Shown one piece after another: positions 1 through 10,086 of a stretch of DNA of 39,067 bases. The DNA is from Chrysochromulina tobinii. Lineage: Eukaryota > Haptophyta > Prymnesiales > Chrysochromulinaceae. The stretch covers positions 1 through 39,067 of the forward strand of contig JWZX01002840.1 in NCBI GenBank assembly GCA_001275005.1, read 5' to 3'. Under the pieces are notes generated by a model that was given only the letters and a program-made list of their open reading frames with translations, was not told where the DNA came from and searched no databases. The translations under genes were made by a program, and so were the position numbers. Position 1 is the stretch's first letter. Each line of letters begins with the position of its first letter.

Positions 1-304
1 CTCCCGGCTGGCGGCTCGGTCGCGCGTCTGGACCGGGACCCGACCCCTCCGCTCGCGACCGGCCCCACGTGCCCCGGGCGTATTGCGTGGTTTTCCGTTA
101 GAGACGACCCCCGTGCGCATTTAAAACCGCGGGTAAACCGCGGGTAGCCTGTCGGCGCGATCCCCCTCATCAACCGGACTTTGACAGGCATCACCAAGTT
201 TAACCTTAAGATACACCCACGGGTGCGCTCGACTCGGCTAACTATCACTCTTCTATCTGAGACTGCAGACTCGCTCGATCAGACACGGCTGGAGTTGGTC
301 TGAT
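1..304. other. Left-edge intergenic stretch, no gene seen
   Basis: No convincing coding region. The stretch is GC-rich and holds a short tandem duplication near 124-147 (two ACCGCGGGTA units). It lies downstream of the FAS1 gene, so its right part is probably that gene's 3' flank. Confidence 0.5.
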
Positions 305-1363
305 CTACACCCCCCACTCTCCGTGGGGCGCGGACTCGAAGTCGACCTCTTTCGCGGTCGGGAACAACGGCCGAAAGGTGCCCACGTCCTTCCGTCCTTC
401 GTATCCGGTCCGGAAACGCTTCGCGGAGATTGGCCTCTCATCAAGGCTGATGTCATCTTTCGCCCTTGGCACCTGTTGAAACAAAGGGTCGTCTACGTCG
501 CGTGATTGCCTGCCGTCTGGGTCATCGGCCGTGGCGGCGAATTCCTGCACTGTTCGTGGCACCCCCATCGGGCCATTTGCGCTGAGCGCGGGCACCAAAA
601 AGTAGCCGGCCGCAACCACGAGCACGCCAAAGATGCCGCGGGCGATGTTCTGCTGCAGTACGAGGCCGGCGGGCCGGCTAGCCTTCCATTCATCTTCTTG
701 TGCTTGCTCCTTGCGAAGGAGCGCGACTGGGCTGAGTTTCTCTGGTTCGGGGCTGAGTTTCTCTGGTTCGGGCGCCGGCAACATGACCGCATCGATGATG
801 TGGATCACGCCGTTCGAGCACTCTACGTCGGTCTTCGTGACATTGGCGCTGTTAACCATGACGCCGTCCTTGCCGACCTTGATGGTGATCTCGGCGCCGT
901 TGACGGTTGTCACCTTCTTGCCATCCATGGTGACGACGGTGCTGGCCATCACCTTGCCAGACAAGACGTGGTACGTGAGGATGCTGGCGAGCTTCGCCTT
1001 GTTCTCGGGCTTGAGGAGGTTGTCAACGGTGCCGGCGGGCAGCTTGGCAAAGGCTTCATCCGTCGGCGCGAAGACGGTGAAGGGCCCGGCGGTCTTTATG
1101 GTATCGGCGAGGCCGGCAGCACCTAGGGCTGCGGCGAGGGTCTTGAAAGCGCCAGAGCCAACCGTGTCAGCGATGTCTGCCTTCTTCTCCGCCTTTACCG
1201 AAGAAGAAAGTCGCTTCCCTTCGTCGTACCACGAAGACACCGCATTCACCGTGCCCGAGCGCGTCGCATGTGACGAGGCGGAGGTAGGCGGGAGCGTTAT
1301 GGGTGCGCGGAAGGCAGCAGCGCCCGTGCCCAGCATTATTTTGAGCGTGAGGACGGCGCGCAT
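305..1363 (-). CDS. FAS1 (fasciclin) domain protein, probably plastid-targeted
   Basis: A 352-residue reading frame. The ATG at 1363 is chosen because the frame only extends three codons upstream to a TTG. Residues 1-20 form a short hydrophobic signal peptide ending in AAAFRAP, which resembles the ASAFAP motif with Phe after the cleavage site in bipartite presequences for red-lineage secondary plastids. A FAS1 domain follows at about residues 60-198, with the family motifs [15 protein letters not shown] (FAS1 box H1) and [13 protein letters not shown] at its end. Next come a tandem PEPEKLS duplication and a hydrophobic helix (about 240-262). The acidic/basic tail resembles nothing I know. FAS1 domains mediate adhesion or protein interaction; bacterial and plastid single-domain forms are common. 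The domain call is firm; plastid import and single-pass anchoring are inference. Confidence 0.9.
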   Translation of the reverse strand: MRAVLTLKIMLGTGAAAFRAPITLPPTSASSHATRSGTVNAVSSWYDEGKRLSSSVKAEKKADIADTVGSGAFKTLAAALGAAGLADTIKTAGPFTVFAPTDEAFAKLPAGTVDNLLKPENKAKLASILTYHVLSGKVMASTVVTMDGKKVTTVNGAEITIKVGKDGVMVNSANVTKTDVECSNGVIHIIDAVMLPAPEPEKLSPEPEKLSPVALLRKEQAQEDEWKASRPAGLVLQQNIARGIFGVLVVAAGYFLVPALSANGPMGVPRTVQEFAATADDPDGRQSRDVDDPLFQQVPRAKDDISLDERPISAKRFRTGYEGRKDVGTFRPLFPTAKEVDFESAPHGEWGV

Positions 1364-1651
1364 GATTGACAATGATCAGCGTCCAAGTCAAAGATTCGTC
1401 AAAAGAGCAGCGTCATGTTCAAGAATCTTGATGATGTGGGACATCATGGCGATCAGAAACAGGGTGACTGCCTGCAACACGCTCCCCTAGTTGCTAGTAC
1501 CTACAGTAGATTCACTCCTACCACACACATCGCTCACATAAATCAGACGCGACTGCCGCGCTCCCCATGAATCCATGATTGATTCCCACTTCTTACAGTA
1601 ATATGAACTTGGCCGTCTCTTTGCCGCGCACCAGCGTTGGAGGACGACTGC

Positions 1652-2455
1652 TCATTGGCTGAACGGGTACTGCACAATGTCGCCGCGCAAGATGTTCTCC
1701 CTTTCGAAGCCGACATGGAACTCGTCGACGCTGGCCGGGCAGGGCGGCCGAGGTGCCACCGAGGCGTTGAGGAAACAGTTGTGGATGACCTTCTCGCACA
1801 GCGCGAAGGTGAGCGGGATCGCTTTGTTGTACCTGCGACCAGAGCCATGGCACGCAGTCGTCGGTGAGCACCGAGGGCGCATAAACGAACCCAACGAGGG
1901 CGCCGTCACGAGCGTTGGTGCTCCATCTCACTCCGAAATAAAGAAGGAGATGTTGAGACCCACAGCCTGGACCGCCGTTTCCAGCAGCGTCGGCTCCCAG
2001 AGCTGCTTGAGGTAGGCGAACGCCCAGCACTTGCGACCCAATGTGGACGGGCTCTCGATCCGTGGAGCAGTGGGTGGCATGGGCGTTTGGAAATAACCTA
2101 CTTGGAAGTCGAGCCAAGTCCCCATGAAAGAACCGCCCGCGAGGGTTTCGTTCGACATTGCCGTGTTCATCCACTCGACCGTGTCCTTGGCGTAGCTTGT
2201 GTTGAGGCACGTGGTCGGGCCGGAGAGGGCAGCCAACATGTCATGCATGTATGTGGCCTGCGACGGCCAGTCCTCATGAGCGACATCCTTCGAGACATTC
2301 TTCCAGCTCTCGCCGCAATAGTACGAGGGAGACTGCGTGAGCGAGGCGCAAATCCGTTGCCGCCTGAACAGCAGGTTAGCATCCGATGCGCCACAGCCAT
2401 CCAATTCCCGTGCAGCGCTGAGCGTCAGAACTGCGGCCCAGAGGACCGACTTCAT
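1652..2455 (-). CDS. Secreted Cys-rich glycoprotein of unknown function, two exons
   Basis: Exon 1 runs from 2455 to 1932 and exon 2 from 1832 to 1652, joined across a 99-nt GT-AG intron, giving 234 residues. Without splicing the frame hits a TGA at 1930-1928 and reopens in the same frame. Splicing gives a continuous hydrophobic/aromatic stretch (ISFFISE|YNKAIPLTF). The N-terminus is a signal peptide (MKSVLWAAVLTLSAA). The mature part has about nine cysteines and several N-glycosylation sequons (NVS, NTS, NET, NIS, NAS), typical of an extracellular or endomembrane protein. I do not recognise the family. It is divergent from the gene at 2803. The intron is inferred from sequence only; an alternative frame inside the intron also looks somewhat protein-like, so intron retention cannot be ruled out. 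Confidence 0.7.
1833..1931 (-). other. Predicted GT-AG intron (99 nt) of the secreted glycoprotein gene
   Basis: The donor reads GA|GTGAGA and the acceptor TCGCAG|G. Its length is a multiple of three and it holds an in-frame stop at once after the donor, so retention would truncate the protein at residue 175. Confidence 0.7.
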
Positions 2456-2802
2456 GCCGGCCGCCGCCCGGACCCGCGAGTTTGTGTCTTTCCGGAAACC
2501 GTTTCAAAGACGGCACAGAAGTCGGCCGTGGGGAGTCCGTGGGGTTGACTCCGGGGTCGTGGCGAAGTGCGCGTGTGCGTTGGCGGTTCGGGATCGTTGT
2601 GAGGTTCGTCTTTGTGATCCGTGTAGGATTCCTACATTTGTATAGTCCTGTATGTGTCCCGGGCGCCTATGGCCGCTCGCGCCCCTGGCCTACTTGTGGG
2701 ACGACTGAAGATTGCAGTGCGACATTAGGTCGTGCAATTAGCAATTTGGCCCGAGGGCGGCGTGCCCAGGAGCCACGTGTCCGTGACCTATTCCTCGCAG
2801 TC
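2456..2802. promoter_or_regulatory. Divergent intergenic region (about 350 bp)
   Basis: It lies between the start of the minus-strand glycoprotein and the plus-strand membrane protein, so it must hold both promoters. The plus-strand frame stays open through it back to 2482, but the residues there look random, and the first ATG followed by a targeting peptide is at 2803. I see no clear TATA box. Confidence 0.4.
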
Positions 2803-4434
2803 ATGATCGCCAGCTTGACAAGGAGCACACGGCACTCTTCCCGCTCGCTCCGGACCGTCCTCCGCCCCGCACGACGCCGCCTCTGCTCGTCCGTCGGTTC
2901 CACTCCTCCGCCTTCGAGCGTCGAAACCGCCGAGGTGCTCTGGCCCATAGGTGCTGGTGCGGTCCTCGTGACGGGTGTGCTCCTAGGCGGCATCGCCCTG
3001 CGAAGCGATCGCCCGATCCGGAGGCTGCATTCGTGGGTCGACGCCGCGGGACGTCACGCAAGCGCAGATCAACTCACCTTTTCGTGGATCTTGCGCGTCG
3101 CCATCGCCTTCGGTCTGACGCAGCTGCCCGCGGACTCGCTCCGACAGCGCCAGGTGAGCCTGGGCGCCCTGACCGCGTGGGGCGGGCTGCTCGGCAGCTT
3201 TGAGAACGACTACGAGCAGCAGGCGATCGCGCTCGCCGCACTCTGCGCCCTGCTGGACAGCGAGGCGTCCGTCGACGCCTTCCGCCGCGAGACGAGTTGG
3301 TACGACGCCCTCGTCGGCGCGCTGCCGGCGCTTGTGCATGAGTCATCCCAGGCGCTCGAGATGCCGGAGATTTTGGTGGACACGCTGAGCCTGTGCTGCA
3401 CGGCCGCAAGCCATCCGATGTTCACGCACACACCGAACGACGCGTGGCTCTGGGAGCGGCTGCTCGAGCAGAGCGCTGCCTCGGTGCCGTATGAGCCCGA
3501 CGCGGCGCTCTTCTTCGCCTGCCTGGCGGCGACGCTCGCGGAGAAGCACGACGTGGCGCTCGCGATGCTGCGGAACGCGGAGGTGAAGCGCGCGCTCGTG
3601 CACCTGGCCGAGTCCGACGCCGACGACGGCGTGAGCAGCGAGAGAGATGGCACTAGCCTCAAGGGAGGTGGCCGAGGAAGTAGCCTGCTACGGATGGGCA
3701 GCAGGGCGAGCAGCGGAGCCGGCAGCGTCTCGCCTTCCACAAGCTGGGATGCGAGTGGCGCGGCGCTGGACGGCGCTGCCGCTGCCGAGCCCACGAGCCC
3801 CGCCGAGCTCGAGCTCGCCTACGCGCGCCTCGCCCTCCACAAGCTCGCGCTGACCGCAGAGAGCCTCGCAGCGAGCACGGAGCTGAGCAGGGAGGAGCGG
3901 CTCGAGATTGACGAACCATTCGTGCGCACGTACCGTGAGCACGTGGCGCCGCCGCTGCCGACGCGCCCACCACAGCGCGCCTTTGCGCCTAGCGCGGAGG
4001 AGCAGATCGCTCTCAGCATCCTCTCGGTGGCCACCTGTGCCCTCGGCGGCGTGGTCTGGGGCGCCGTTGCGGGCGCGCTCGCGACGGCGCGCGCGCGCCG
4101 TCCCGTGTGGCGCTCGGCTCTGCTCACGGCAGCGGGGGCGGCCTTCTTCGAGACGCTCATGCAGACGAAACTCGCGCTGCTCGCGCGTGCTCGTGCGCGG
4201 GGCGTGCCCGATGCTACGAGCGCGATCCCGCCGCCGTACGCCACGCTGCGCGCGCTCGTGCTCACCACGAGCGTCGATCTCGGGATGAGCTGCGCGGCGC
4301 TGCATGCGCTCGTGCAACCGAACCGCGTGCCGCTCGCCTTTGGCGGCTGGCTGATCGGCCGCGGGCTCATGCTCTCGCAGGAGTTGCTCAGCGTCGACAT
4401 CATCGAAGAGGTCGTCGAGGAGCGACCGCGATGA
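2803..4434 (+). CDS. Probable mitochondrial multi-pass membrane protein, family unknown
   Basis: A 543-residue frame. The open frame begins further upstream, but the ATG at 2803 starts a typical Arg/Ser-rich amphipathic presequence (about residues 1-33, ending near RRRLCSS), so this start is preferred. A first hydrophobic helix lies at about 47-67. Residues 85-270 are helical and Ala/Leu-rich, like ARM/HEAT-type helices (no repeat consensus is strict). A Ser/Gly-rich linker follows at about 272-335. Residues 400-530 hold four further hydrophobic helices, resembling small Tim17-like bundles only in layout. No catalytic motif is visible. Mitochondrial location is inferred from the presequence alone. 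The start of the SLC44-like gene is 118 bases downstream on the same strand. Confidence 0.75.
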   Translation: MIASLTRSTRHSSRSLRTVLRPARRRLCSSVGSTPPPSSVETAEVLWPIGAGAVLVTGVLLGGIALRSDRPIRRLHSWVDAAGRHASADQLTFSWILRVAIAFGLTQLPADSLRQRQVSLGALTAWGGLLGSFENDYEQQAIALAALCALLDSEASVDAFRRETSWYDALVGALPALVHESSQALEMPEILVDTLSLCCTAASHPMFTHTPNDAWLWERLLEQSAASVPYEPDAALFFACLAATLAEKHDVALAMLRNAEVKRALVHLAESDADDGVSSERDGTSLKGGGRGSSLLRMGSRASSGAGSVSPSTSWDASGAALDGAAAAEPTSPAELELAYARLALHKLALTAESLAASTELSREERLEIDEPFVRTYREHVAPPLPTRPPQRAFAPSAEEQIALSILSVATCALGGVVWGAVAGALATARARRPVWRSALLTAAGAAFFETLMQTKLALLARARARGVPDATSAIPPPYATLRALVLTTSVDLGMSCAALHALVQPNRVPLAFGGWLIGRGLMLSQELLSVDIIEEVVEERPR

Positions 4435-4552
4435 GGAATCATGGTCGACAGGGTGCGTTGTCTTTTCGTTTTAAATTCACACTTGACCGTTGTGCTCAGC
4501 CACGTTCATTGTTTTCCTAAAAAAGCACAGGAAAACCCTTTTTAGGAAAACC

Positions 4553-6793
4553 ATGGGGAAGGGCCTTGGCTCAGGGTTGCGGGCTCGCGGCGGTGGCGCC
4601 GCTCATGAAAAAGAGCAATTCTTACAAGACAACAATCCCAAGGATCTCGATGCACGAAAGTGCACCGACGTCTTTTGTCTCCTCATCTTTGGCATCTTCT
4701 GGATGGTTCTGATCGCCATCTGGTCTATCATTCTCAACCTCGGCGACGAGAGGAAAGTCTTCTACGGCATCGACTACGAGGGCAACGTGTGTGGCACAGA
4801 AACCTCTCGTGTCAACCTCAGCACGTCCCCCAAGATATGGTATCCACGTATAGCGCAGGACGTTGCCGCTCAGCCCGAAACGTTCGCATCAGGGTTCTGG
4901 TGGGACATCGACCTGTACGGCGTGTGCGTGGAAGAATGCCCCAAGTTCGACCCGGAATCAGGTGTTCCCGGAACTGCGGTCAAGGTGATCCCTGACTACG
5001 GCTGGGGCGTGTATCCCGATGCCAAGGCACCGATGTGGCCAGTGCTCCTGAATACGTTTGACGTGGCCAACCGCTGCGTACCGACTAAGGAGAAGACGTC
5101 GAGGTCGCTGGTGCTCTGCACGATGCCCATCTGCACGATGGTCCACGCGCCGTGCTCACCGCTCTCGGGCTCGCTTGGCATCCCCGAGGGCGCGTGGGAG
5201 ATGACCAAAGAGCACCCAGCCTCCCTCTGTGGCCGCGAGATAAACTTCGCCTATTCGGTCGACATCGAGCAACCGGGCTCCACAGAATATCTTGAATGGA
5301 TGTTCTACGCGCTGACAAAGTTCGGCGAGACGTGCAACGCGATTGCGGACAACTGGGGCACCCTCCTGGGGTTCGGCGTCGGCCTTACCCTTCTGCTCAA
5401 CTTCAGCTGGCTCGTGATCTTCTACTGCTTCGCGCGCGTCGCCGTGTGGCTCTCAATCTTCGTGATGGGCTTAGCGCTCGCGCTCGGCGCCATCTTCTGC
5501 TTCGTCAAGGCGGGTCTCATCGGGCGGGCATCGCTTGCCGTGCAGGCAGCCTCGTACCACAATCTCACGATGAGCCACGCCCCGGGAATCGCAGAATGGG
5601 ATACGGTCTCACGGGCGGGCCAATTCCTTGCCCCAGTAGAGGAGGATCAGGCTGGTGCGATGGCCGCCGCGGCCCTCGTCCTGCTCCTCCTGCTGCTCAT
5701 CTTCTCGATCCTCATCTGCTGCTCCTGTGAGGCCATCGAGAAGTGCGTGCTGCTGATCCAGATGGCATCGCTCACGCTCGGAAGGACCTCCGGCCTCGCC
5801 ATCATGCCTCTCTTCATCGTCGCTCTGCAGCTGCTTTTGCTCGGCGCCACGCTCTTCTTCCTTGCCGTGCTACCCACCGTCGACATCGCGGGCACCATGG
5901 AGGAGCGCATCGCGTTCAGCAGCACCAGTGAGTGGCACATTTGGGTCGCCGGCGCCTATCTCGTCACGGGCGCCGCGTGGACGTATGCCTTCTTCACGGC
6001 CGTTACCCTCATGACCGTCGCCGCGTGCGTCTTCTACTTCTACTTCGTGGACAAGAAGTCGGTGCCCGCTGCGGCTTACATGGAGCAGTACGACGACAAC
6101 CAGACCGACTACCCTGTGGTGAAGCACTTGGGCTGGGTGCTTCGGTATCATGTGGGCACGCTCGCGTTTGGCTCGGCGGTCGTCACTATCTGCGTCCTCA
6201 TCCAGATGGCCACGAGCGCCATCTTTACCTACCTCGAGAAGAACAGCGCCAGCAACCCCTTCCTCAAGATGATCTCGTGCTGTATCTCGTGCTGCCTAGA
6301 GTGCTTCAAGAGGTCGATCGAGTTCGTCAACTCGTACGCGTATATCTACTGTTTCGTCGAGAACGTCGGCTTCTGCGAGGGGAGCCTCAAGACCTTCAAC
6401 CTCATGTTGAAGTACCCCGCACAAGTCGCCATCAACACGTCCGTGCAGCGCGTGCTCTCGACGCTCTTGACGCTCAGCACGCCGCTTGCGTGCTCCCTCG
6501 TCGCGTTTTCGTACTTCGACTTCCTCGCCGCCGACGCGCCGGCGCGTACGAGCGAAGGCTCGTACTTGCTACCCCTGGCGGTCTTTGTGATCGCGCTCTT
6601 CATGACCTTGGCGTTCGCGGGCGTCTGGGAGCAGGTGGTGCAGTCGCTCACGGTGTGCGTCATTCATGACGTTGAGTCCTTTAATGGAAGGTTCCTGCGC
6701 AAGGAGATGGTCGAGGCCTTTGGTAACCCGGCAAAGGGCGGCGAGCTCCCATCGTCCTCACGACTTTACGAGAAGGGCACAATCAATCCCTAG
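4553..6793 (+). CDS. Choline-transporter-like protein (SLC44/CTL family)
   Basis: A 746-residue, single-exon frame. The ATG at 4553 is preferred over one 21 codons upstream because the family starts with a short cytosolic tail before the CTD-FCLL motif. Visible family features are: TM1 at about 36-62 (CTDVFCLLIFGIFW), followed by GDERKVFYGIDYEGNVCG, a hallmark of the family; a large Cys-containing extracellular loop (about 65-255); a bundle of eight to nine further hydrophobic helices; and the C-terminal signature near 586-615 (SIEFVNSYAYIYCFVEN, then FCEGSLKTFNLML). Family members move choline or related organic cations, or ethanolamine, across plasma or organelle membranes, feeding phospholipid synthesis. 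The length matches typical CTLs (650-750). Substrate and membrane are inference. Confidence 0.95.
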   Translation: MGKGLGSGLRARGGGAAHEKEQFLQDNNPKDLDARKCTDVFCLLIFGIFWMVLIAIWSIILNLGDERKVFYGIDYEGNVCGTETSRVNLSTSPKIWYPRIAQDVAAQPETFASGFWWDIDLYGVCVEECPKFDPESGVPGTAVKVIPDYGWGVYPDAKAPMWPVLLNTFDVANRCVPTKEKTSRSLVLCTMPICTMVHAPCSPLSGSLGIPEGAWEMTKEHPASLCGREINFAYSVDIEQPGSTEYLEWMFYALTKFGETCNAIADNWGTLLGFGVGLTLLLNFSWLVIFYCFARVAVWLSIFVMGLALALGAIFCFVKAGLIGRASLAVQAASYHNLTMSHAPGIAEWDTVSRAGQFLAPVEEDQAGAMAAAALVLLLLLLIFSILICCSCEAIEKCVLLIQMASLTLGRTSGLAIMPLFIVALQLLLLGATLFFLAVLPTVDIAGTMEERIAFSSTSEWHIWVAGAYLVTGAAWTYAFFTAVTLMTVAACVFYFYFVDKKSVPAAAYMEQYDDNQTDYPVVKHLGWVLRYHVGTLAFGSAVVTICVLIQMATSAIFTYLEKNSASNPFLKMISCCISCCLECFKRSIEFVNSYAYIYCFVENVGFCEGSLKTFNLMLKYPAQVAINTSVQRVLSTLLTLSTPLACSLVAFSYFDFLAADAPARTSEGSYLLPLAVFVIALFMTLAFAGVWEQVVQSLTVCVIHDVESFNGRFLRKEMVEAFGNPAKGGELPSSSRLYEKGTINP

Positions 6794-7037
6794 GTGCCCC
6801 TTCGGTTACGTGGTGAGTGTTGTGACTACTTGAACATGTGTCCATTTAGGCCCACAGTCCGTCGTATCTCGCTGTAGATGGACGGTGCGTGGCGCATGTG
6901 CTGCGTAGCACTTCGCATCCCCCTCTGGCTTAAACCGCTCGCTTTTTGCTCTGTGAATTCACATTTCCCAGTTCCCCACATAATCACACGATGCCGATCG
7001 GCTCCCGCACCGGCTCGACTGGCCGATCGCAGCCAGG

Positions 7038-9899
7038 ATGCCGACTCTCACACTGACTCCGCTTGCGCTACTAGATGATCCCGAGTGTTTGCCCGTCGAC
7101 TGTGCCTTTGACGCGCAAACGCTCCACGATGTCTTGCGTGGGCTGGTGCTCAGCCGGCGCGAGTCGGTCATGAGGCAGGTCGCTTCCATGCGGTGCATGA
7201 GCGGCGAGCTTCATGAGTCCGAGCGCTCCATGCGCGCAGCGGTCGCGGGGGCACGCGCAGCCGAAGCCAAGGCTAAAGAAGCCGTCGCACGCGCCGCGAT
7301 CGAGCGGCGGTTGCTCTCGCAGGAGCTGGCTAGCAGTGAGCTACGCGTGGTTCGCTTGGCATACCGGCTTGAGCAGGAGGCGGCATCAGCGCAGCAATAC
7401 CGCCATGCCGCCGCGCAGCACCAGCAGGCTGCGGCGCAGCACCAACAGGCCGCGGCGCAACATCTGGCCACCTCGATGCGCGCCGTCGCAATGCTGCAGG
7501 AGCGTGAGAAGCAGCCACCGCCGCCACCTGTGGATGGCGAGGTGCGGACCAGGCTTCTCATGCAGCTGGAGCTCGAGGCGCAGCGCCGCGCCGCCGCTGA
7601 GGAGAGCTCGCGTGTCCTCGCGAGCGCGCTTGCTGACTGCGCCCTGTCGACAAAGCCAAGTGCCACCGCTGCAACGGATGCCGCAGCAGCTGTTCCTCGG
7701 CCCTCGCGGTCGACGGTGGTCGAGGCTGCCATCGCGACCCTGACTGCAAAGCCTACCCTCACCGCTGCTGATGTGGCCGCGGAGGCAACCTCCGCTCAGG
7801 CCCAACACAGGCCTTTTCCGCATGCAGTGACCTCCATTGAGTCCGCTTCTGTTGGTGCCGCTGAGGCCCAGCACAGCCCATGCCCTCCTGCCGCCTCTAT
7901 TGCTACCGCCTCTAGTGCTGACGCCCTGAGCAGAATGGCTAAGCCACTGAGCACTGTCACGACAACACCTCCTTCTGCCGCCGCCATCAAGCCTCAACGG
8001 CCGCCGTCTCCTCAATCTCTCTTTGACGTCACCGATGATGGCGCCGCCTCCACCACCGCTGGCTCCTCCACCAACGCCTCGTCCGTTGCTGCCTCTTCAA
8101 TCGAGGCCCCAGCGACCGCTGCGAACGCTGCGAACGCGGTGCCAAATGTGGATGAGTTGCGACAACCTGCAAGCACGCCTGCACGCATGCCTGCACGCAT
8201 GCCTGCAACGTTCCAGCAAATCAGGGAGCTCCATAAGCTGACTGGGCGCAACCTTATGGACTGCAAGCAGGCACTCAACGAATACAACTGCGACCTCGAG
8301 GCCGCGGTCAACGCGCTCGCCATCAGCACCCGCGACGCGGCGGCGGTAGCCTCCGAGGGTGCTCCTTTCGCAGGAAACTCTGCGGGGGCGAAACCCGCCG
8401 CACCTGCAGCGGAGCCCGACGACGACGCCGTAGCTGGAACTGGCGTGTGTGATCAGTACCGCATCGATCTGGCAGCAGCATCGTTTGGTCAGTGCCTGTG
8501 TGGCTTCCCGCGCAGTGCTCATGGAGTCAGCAGCTTCCAAAAGAAGCCTGGGGCCCTGGGCAACCGGGCTCTTTCACGGGGATGTTCGGTCACGTCGGCA
8601 ACGGCGCCAGAGAGGGTGGCAGCAGCGTCAGGGAGGGCGGCAGTGGCGCCGGGGACGGCGGCAGCGGCGCTAGGGCGGGCAGCCGCTTCAATAGAGAGGG
8701 CGGCAGCGGCGCCAGAGCGGGCGGCAGTGGTGCCGGGAAAGGTTGCCGCGGGCACGAGCCCTGCACATCGTGACCGCCGCGAGACACGGGGCGTCCTTCA
8801 CTGCTCGCCTCCGCCGCGCCCACCTGTCGCGAATCCGAATCCGCCAATGCTCGCGCTAGTGCCAGCGACGGGCCAACCGGTGGCGCCACCCGCAGACCTT
8901 CCACTGCCTACCCGAGTGCCGTCGAGCGCTGTATCGAGCACGTCGCCTCCGCTGAGATGTGGCGGCCCGGAACGAAAGAGCGCGCTGCCGGACGTCGTAG
9001 TGCCTGTGGCCGCTGCTTCGCCTCGGGCAGTTGGGGCCATCTCCACGGCCGCTGCATCGCCTCCTCGCACTCGCGTGGAGGCTGCGCCGCCTGCTTGGAC
9101 TCCCCTCGCCGCTACGCCGCCGGCTCTCACTCCGGTGGCTGTGATGCCACCCGTGTTCACACCTGGAAGCACGTCACCGCCTGCTCGGACTGCATTGTCC
9201 GCTTTGGGGGGTGCGGGGGCAGAGTGTGAACAGTCTCTGGACTGTGAACAGTCTGCTGGGATGGCCGGCGCCGATCTCTCCACCGTCGATGCGCTGGCCT
9301 ACCCAGTCACGGCCGTCGCTGCCGCGTCGGTGCAGCTACTGGCCACGCAGCCCAGGATAGCGCCGCCTGTGGAAATGGAGGCGTCACGAGCTCGAGCCTT
9401 CCAGGCACGCGTGCGAGCTCTGTTCACAGAGAAGGTTGGCGAGGGCTCCGACGCCAACGGCGCCGCTGTGGCGGCACTCCGGCAGGCCCAGGCAGAGTAC
9501 CTCATGCCCCATGATGCCACGGCGGCGGCCATGGCATACACGCCGGCACGGCCGCGTCGACCCCCCGCGCCGCCTGCGCCGGCCAGGGACGAGCTCAGTT
9601 GTGCAGGTGGTGGCAGAAGTCTCGGCATCGACGCGCGAGGGAGTACTGCCGTTTCATCTGTGAACGATCTCTGTGAAGGGAGCACCGCCGTCTCCTTGCT
9701 GCAGAGGAACGTGCGGAACCTGAGTGCTGCGCGCGTCGAGGTGGCAACCCGGCGCGAGCTGCGGCTCAGGCAACTCGAGGCCTCGCTGGTCAAAACGTCA
9801 CCGGTGAGGCCTGCCAGCGCCGCCTCTTTCCGCGATGACGAGGGCTCGAGCGGGCGCGCCTCAACCTCCCCCACATCCTCCCCCTCGGATCCGCTATGA
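7038..9899 (+). CDS. Large Ala/Pro-rich protein with coiled coil, EF-Ts-like UBA module and C-x-C-G motif
   Basis: A 953-residue single-exon frame starting at the first ATG. Order of parts: coiled coil, about 50-190, with HQQAAAQ repeats; Thr/Ala/Pro-rich linker; a UBA/TS-N module at about 388-432 (IRELHKLTGRNLMDCKQAL, then CDLEAAVNAL), which matches the N-terminal domain of elongation factor Ts and NAC-alpha-type UBA folds; a small Cys/His motif at about 470-495 (C-x2-Y-x2-D, then FGQCLCGF and a His); a repeated APERAA/APGRAA block (about 535-585); PPAWTP-type proline repeats (about 680-725); and a tandem CEQS repeat. The rest of EF-Ts is absent, so this is not the translation factor. Function is unknown; the UBA-like fold suggests protein (perhaps ubiquitin) binding. 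Confidence 0.8.
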   Translation: MPTLTLTPLALLDDPECLPVDCAFDAQTLHDVLRGLVLSRRESVMRQVASMRCMSGELHESERSMRAAVAGARAAEAKAKEAVARAAIERRLLSQELASSELRVVRLAYRLEQEAASAQQYRHAAAQHQQAAAQHQQAAAQHLATSMRAVAMLQEREKQPPPPPVDGEVRTRLLMQLELEAQRRAAAEESSRVLASALADCALSTKPSATAATDAAAAVPRPSRSTVVEAAIATLTAKPTLTAADVAAEATSAQAQHRPFPHAVTSIESASVGAAEAQHSPCPPAASIATASSADALSRMAKPLSTVTTTPPSAAAIKPQRPPSPQSLFDVTDDGAASTTAGSSTNASSVAASSIEAPATAANAANAVPNVDELRQPASTPARMPARMPATFQQIRELHKLTGRNLMDCKQALNEYNCDLEAAVNALAISTRDAAAVASEGAPFAGNSAGAKPAAPAAEPDDDAVAGTGVCDQYRIDLAAASFGQCLCGFPRSAHGVSSFQKKPGALGNRALSRGCSVTSATAPERVAAASGRAAVAPGTAAAALGRAAASIERAAAAPERAAVVPGKVAAGTSPAHRDRRETRGVLHCSPPPRPPVANPNPPMLALVPATGQPVAPPADLPLPTRVPSSAVSSTSPPLRCGGPERKSALPDVVVPVAAASPRAVGAISTAAASPPRTRVEAAPPAWTPLAATPPALTPVAVMPPVFTPGSTSPPARTALSALGGAGAECEQSLDCEQSAGMAGADLSTVDALAYPVTAVAAASVQLLATQPRIAPPVEMEASRARAFQARVRALFTEKVGEGSDANGAAVAALRQAQAEYLMPHDATAAAMAYTPARPRRPPAPPAPARDELSCAGGGRSLGIDARGSTAVSSVNDLCEGSTAVSLLQRNVRNLSAARVEVATRRELRLRQLEASLVKTSPVRPASAASFRDDEGSSGRASTSPTSSPSDPL

Positions 9900-10086
9900 G
9901 GTTCCCATGGAGCTGTGTGCGTCTTTTATCTGGGAAGATCACCTCGCTATGAGGAGGAGTGAATCTTTGGCTGAGTCCCGTTGCTGTAGACTTCGACCTT
10001 TGACGAACCAATGACTTGATCAAACTTGGTTTCTGTTTTCTTCATCGAGGGGACCACTCCTGGCGACGCTCACAGCCGAGCTTGCG

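Noticed and set aside
633-1490. Long plus-strand frame opposite the FAS1 gene
   Set aside because: It is the antisense shadow of a clear domain-bearing gene and has no domain of its own.
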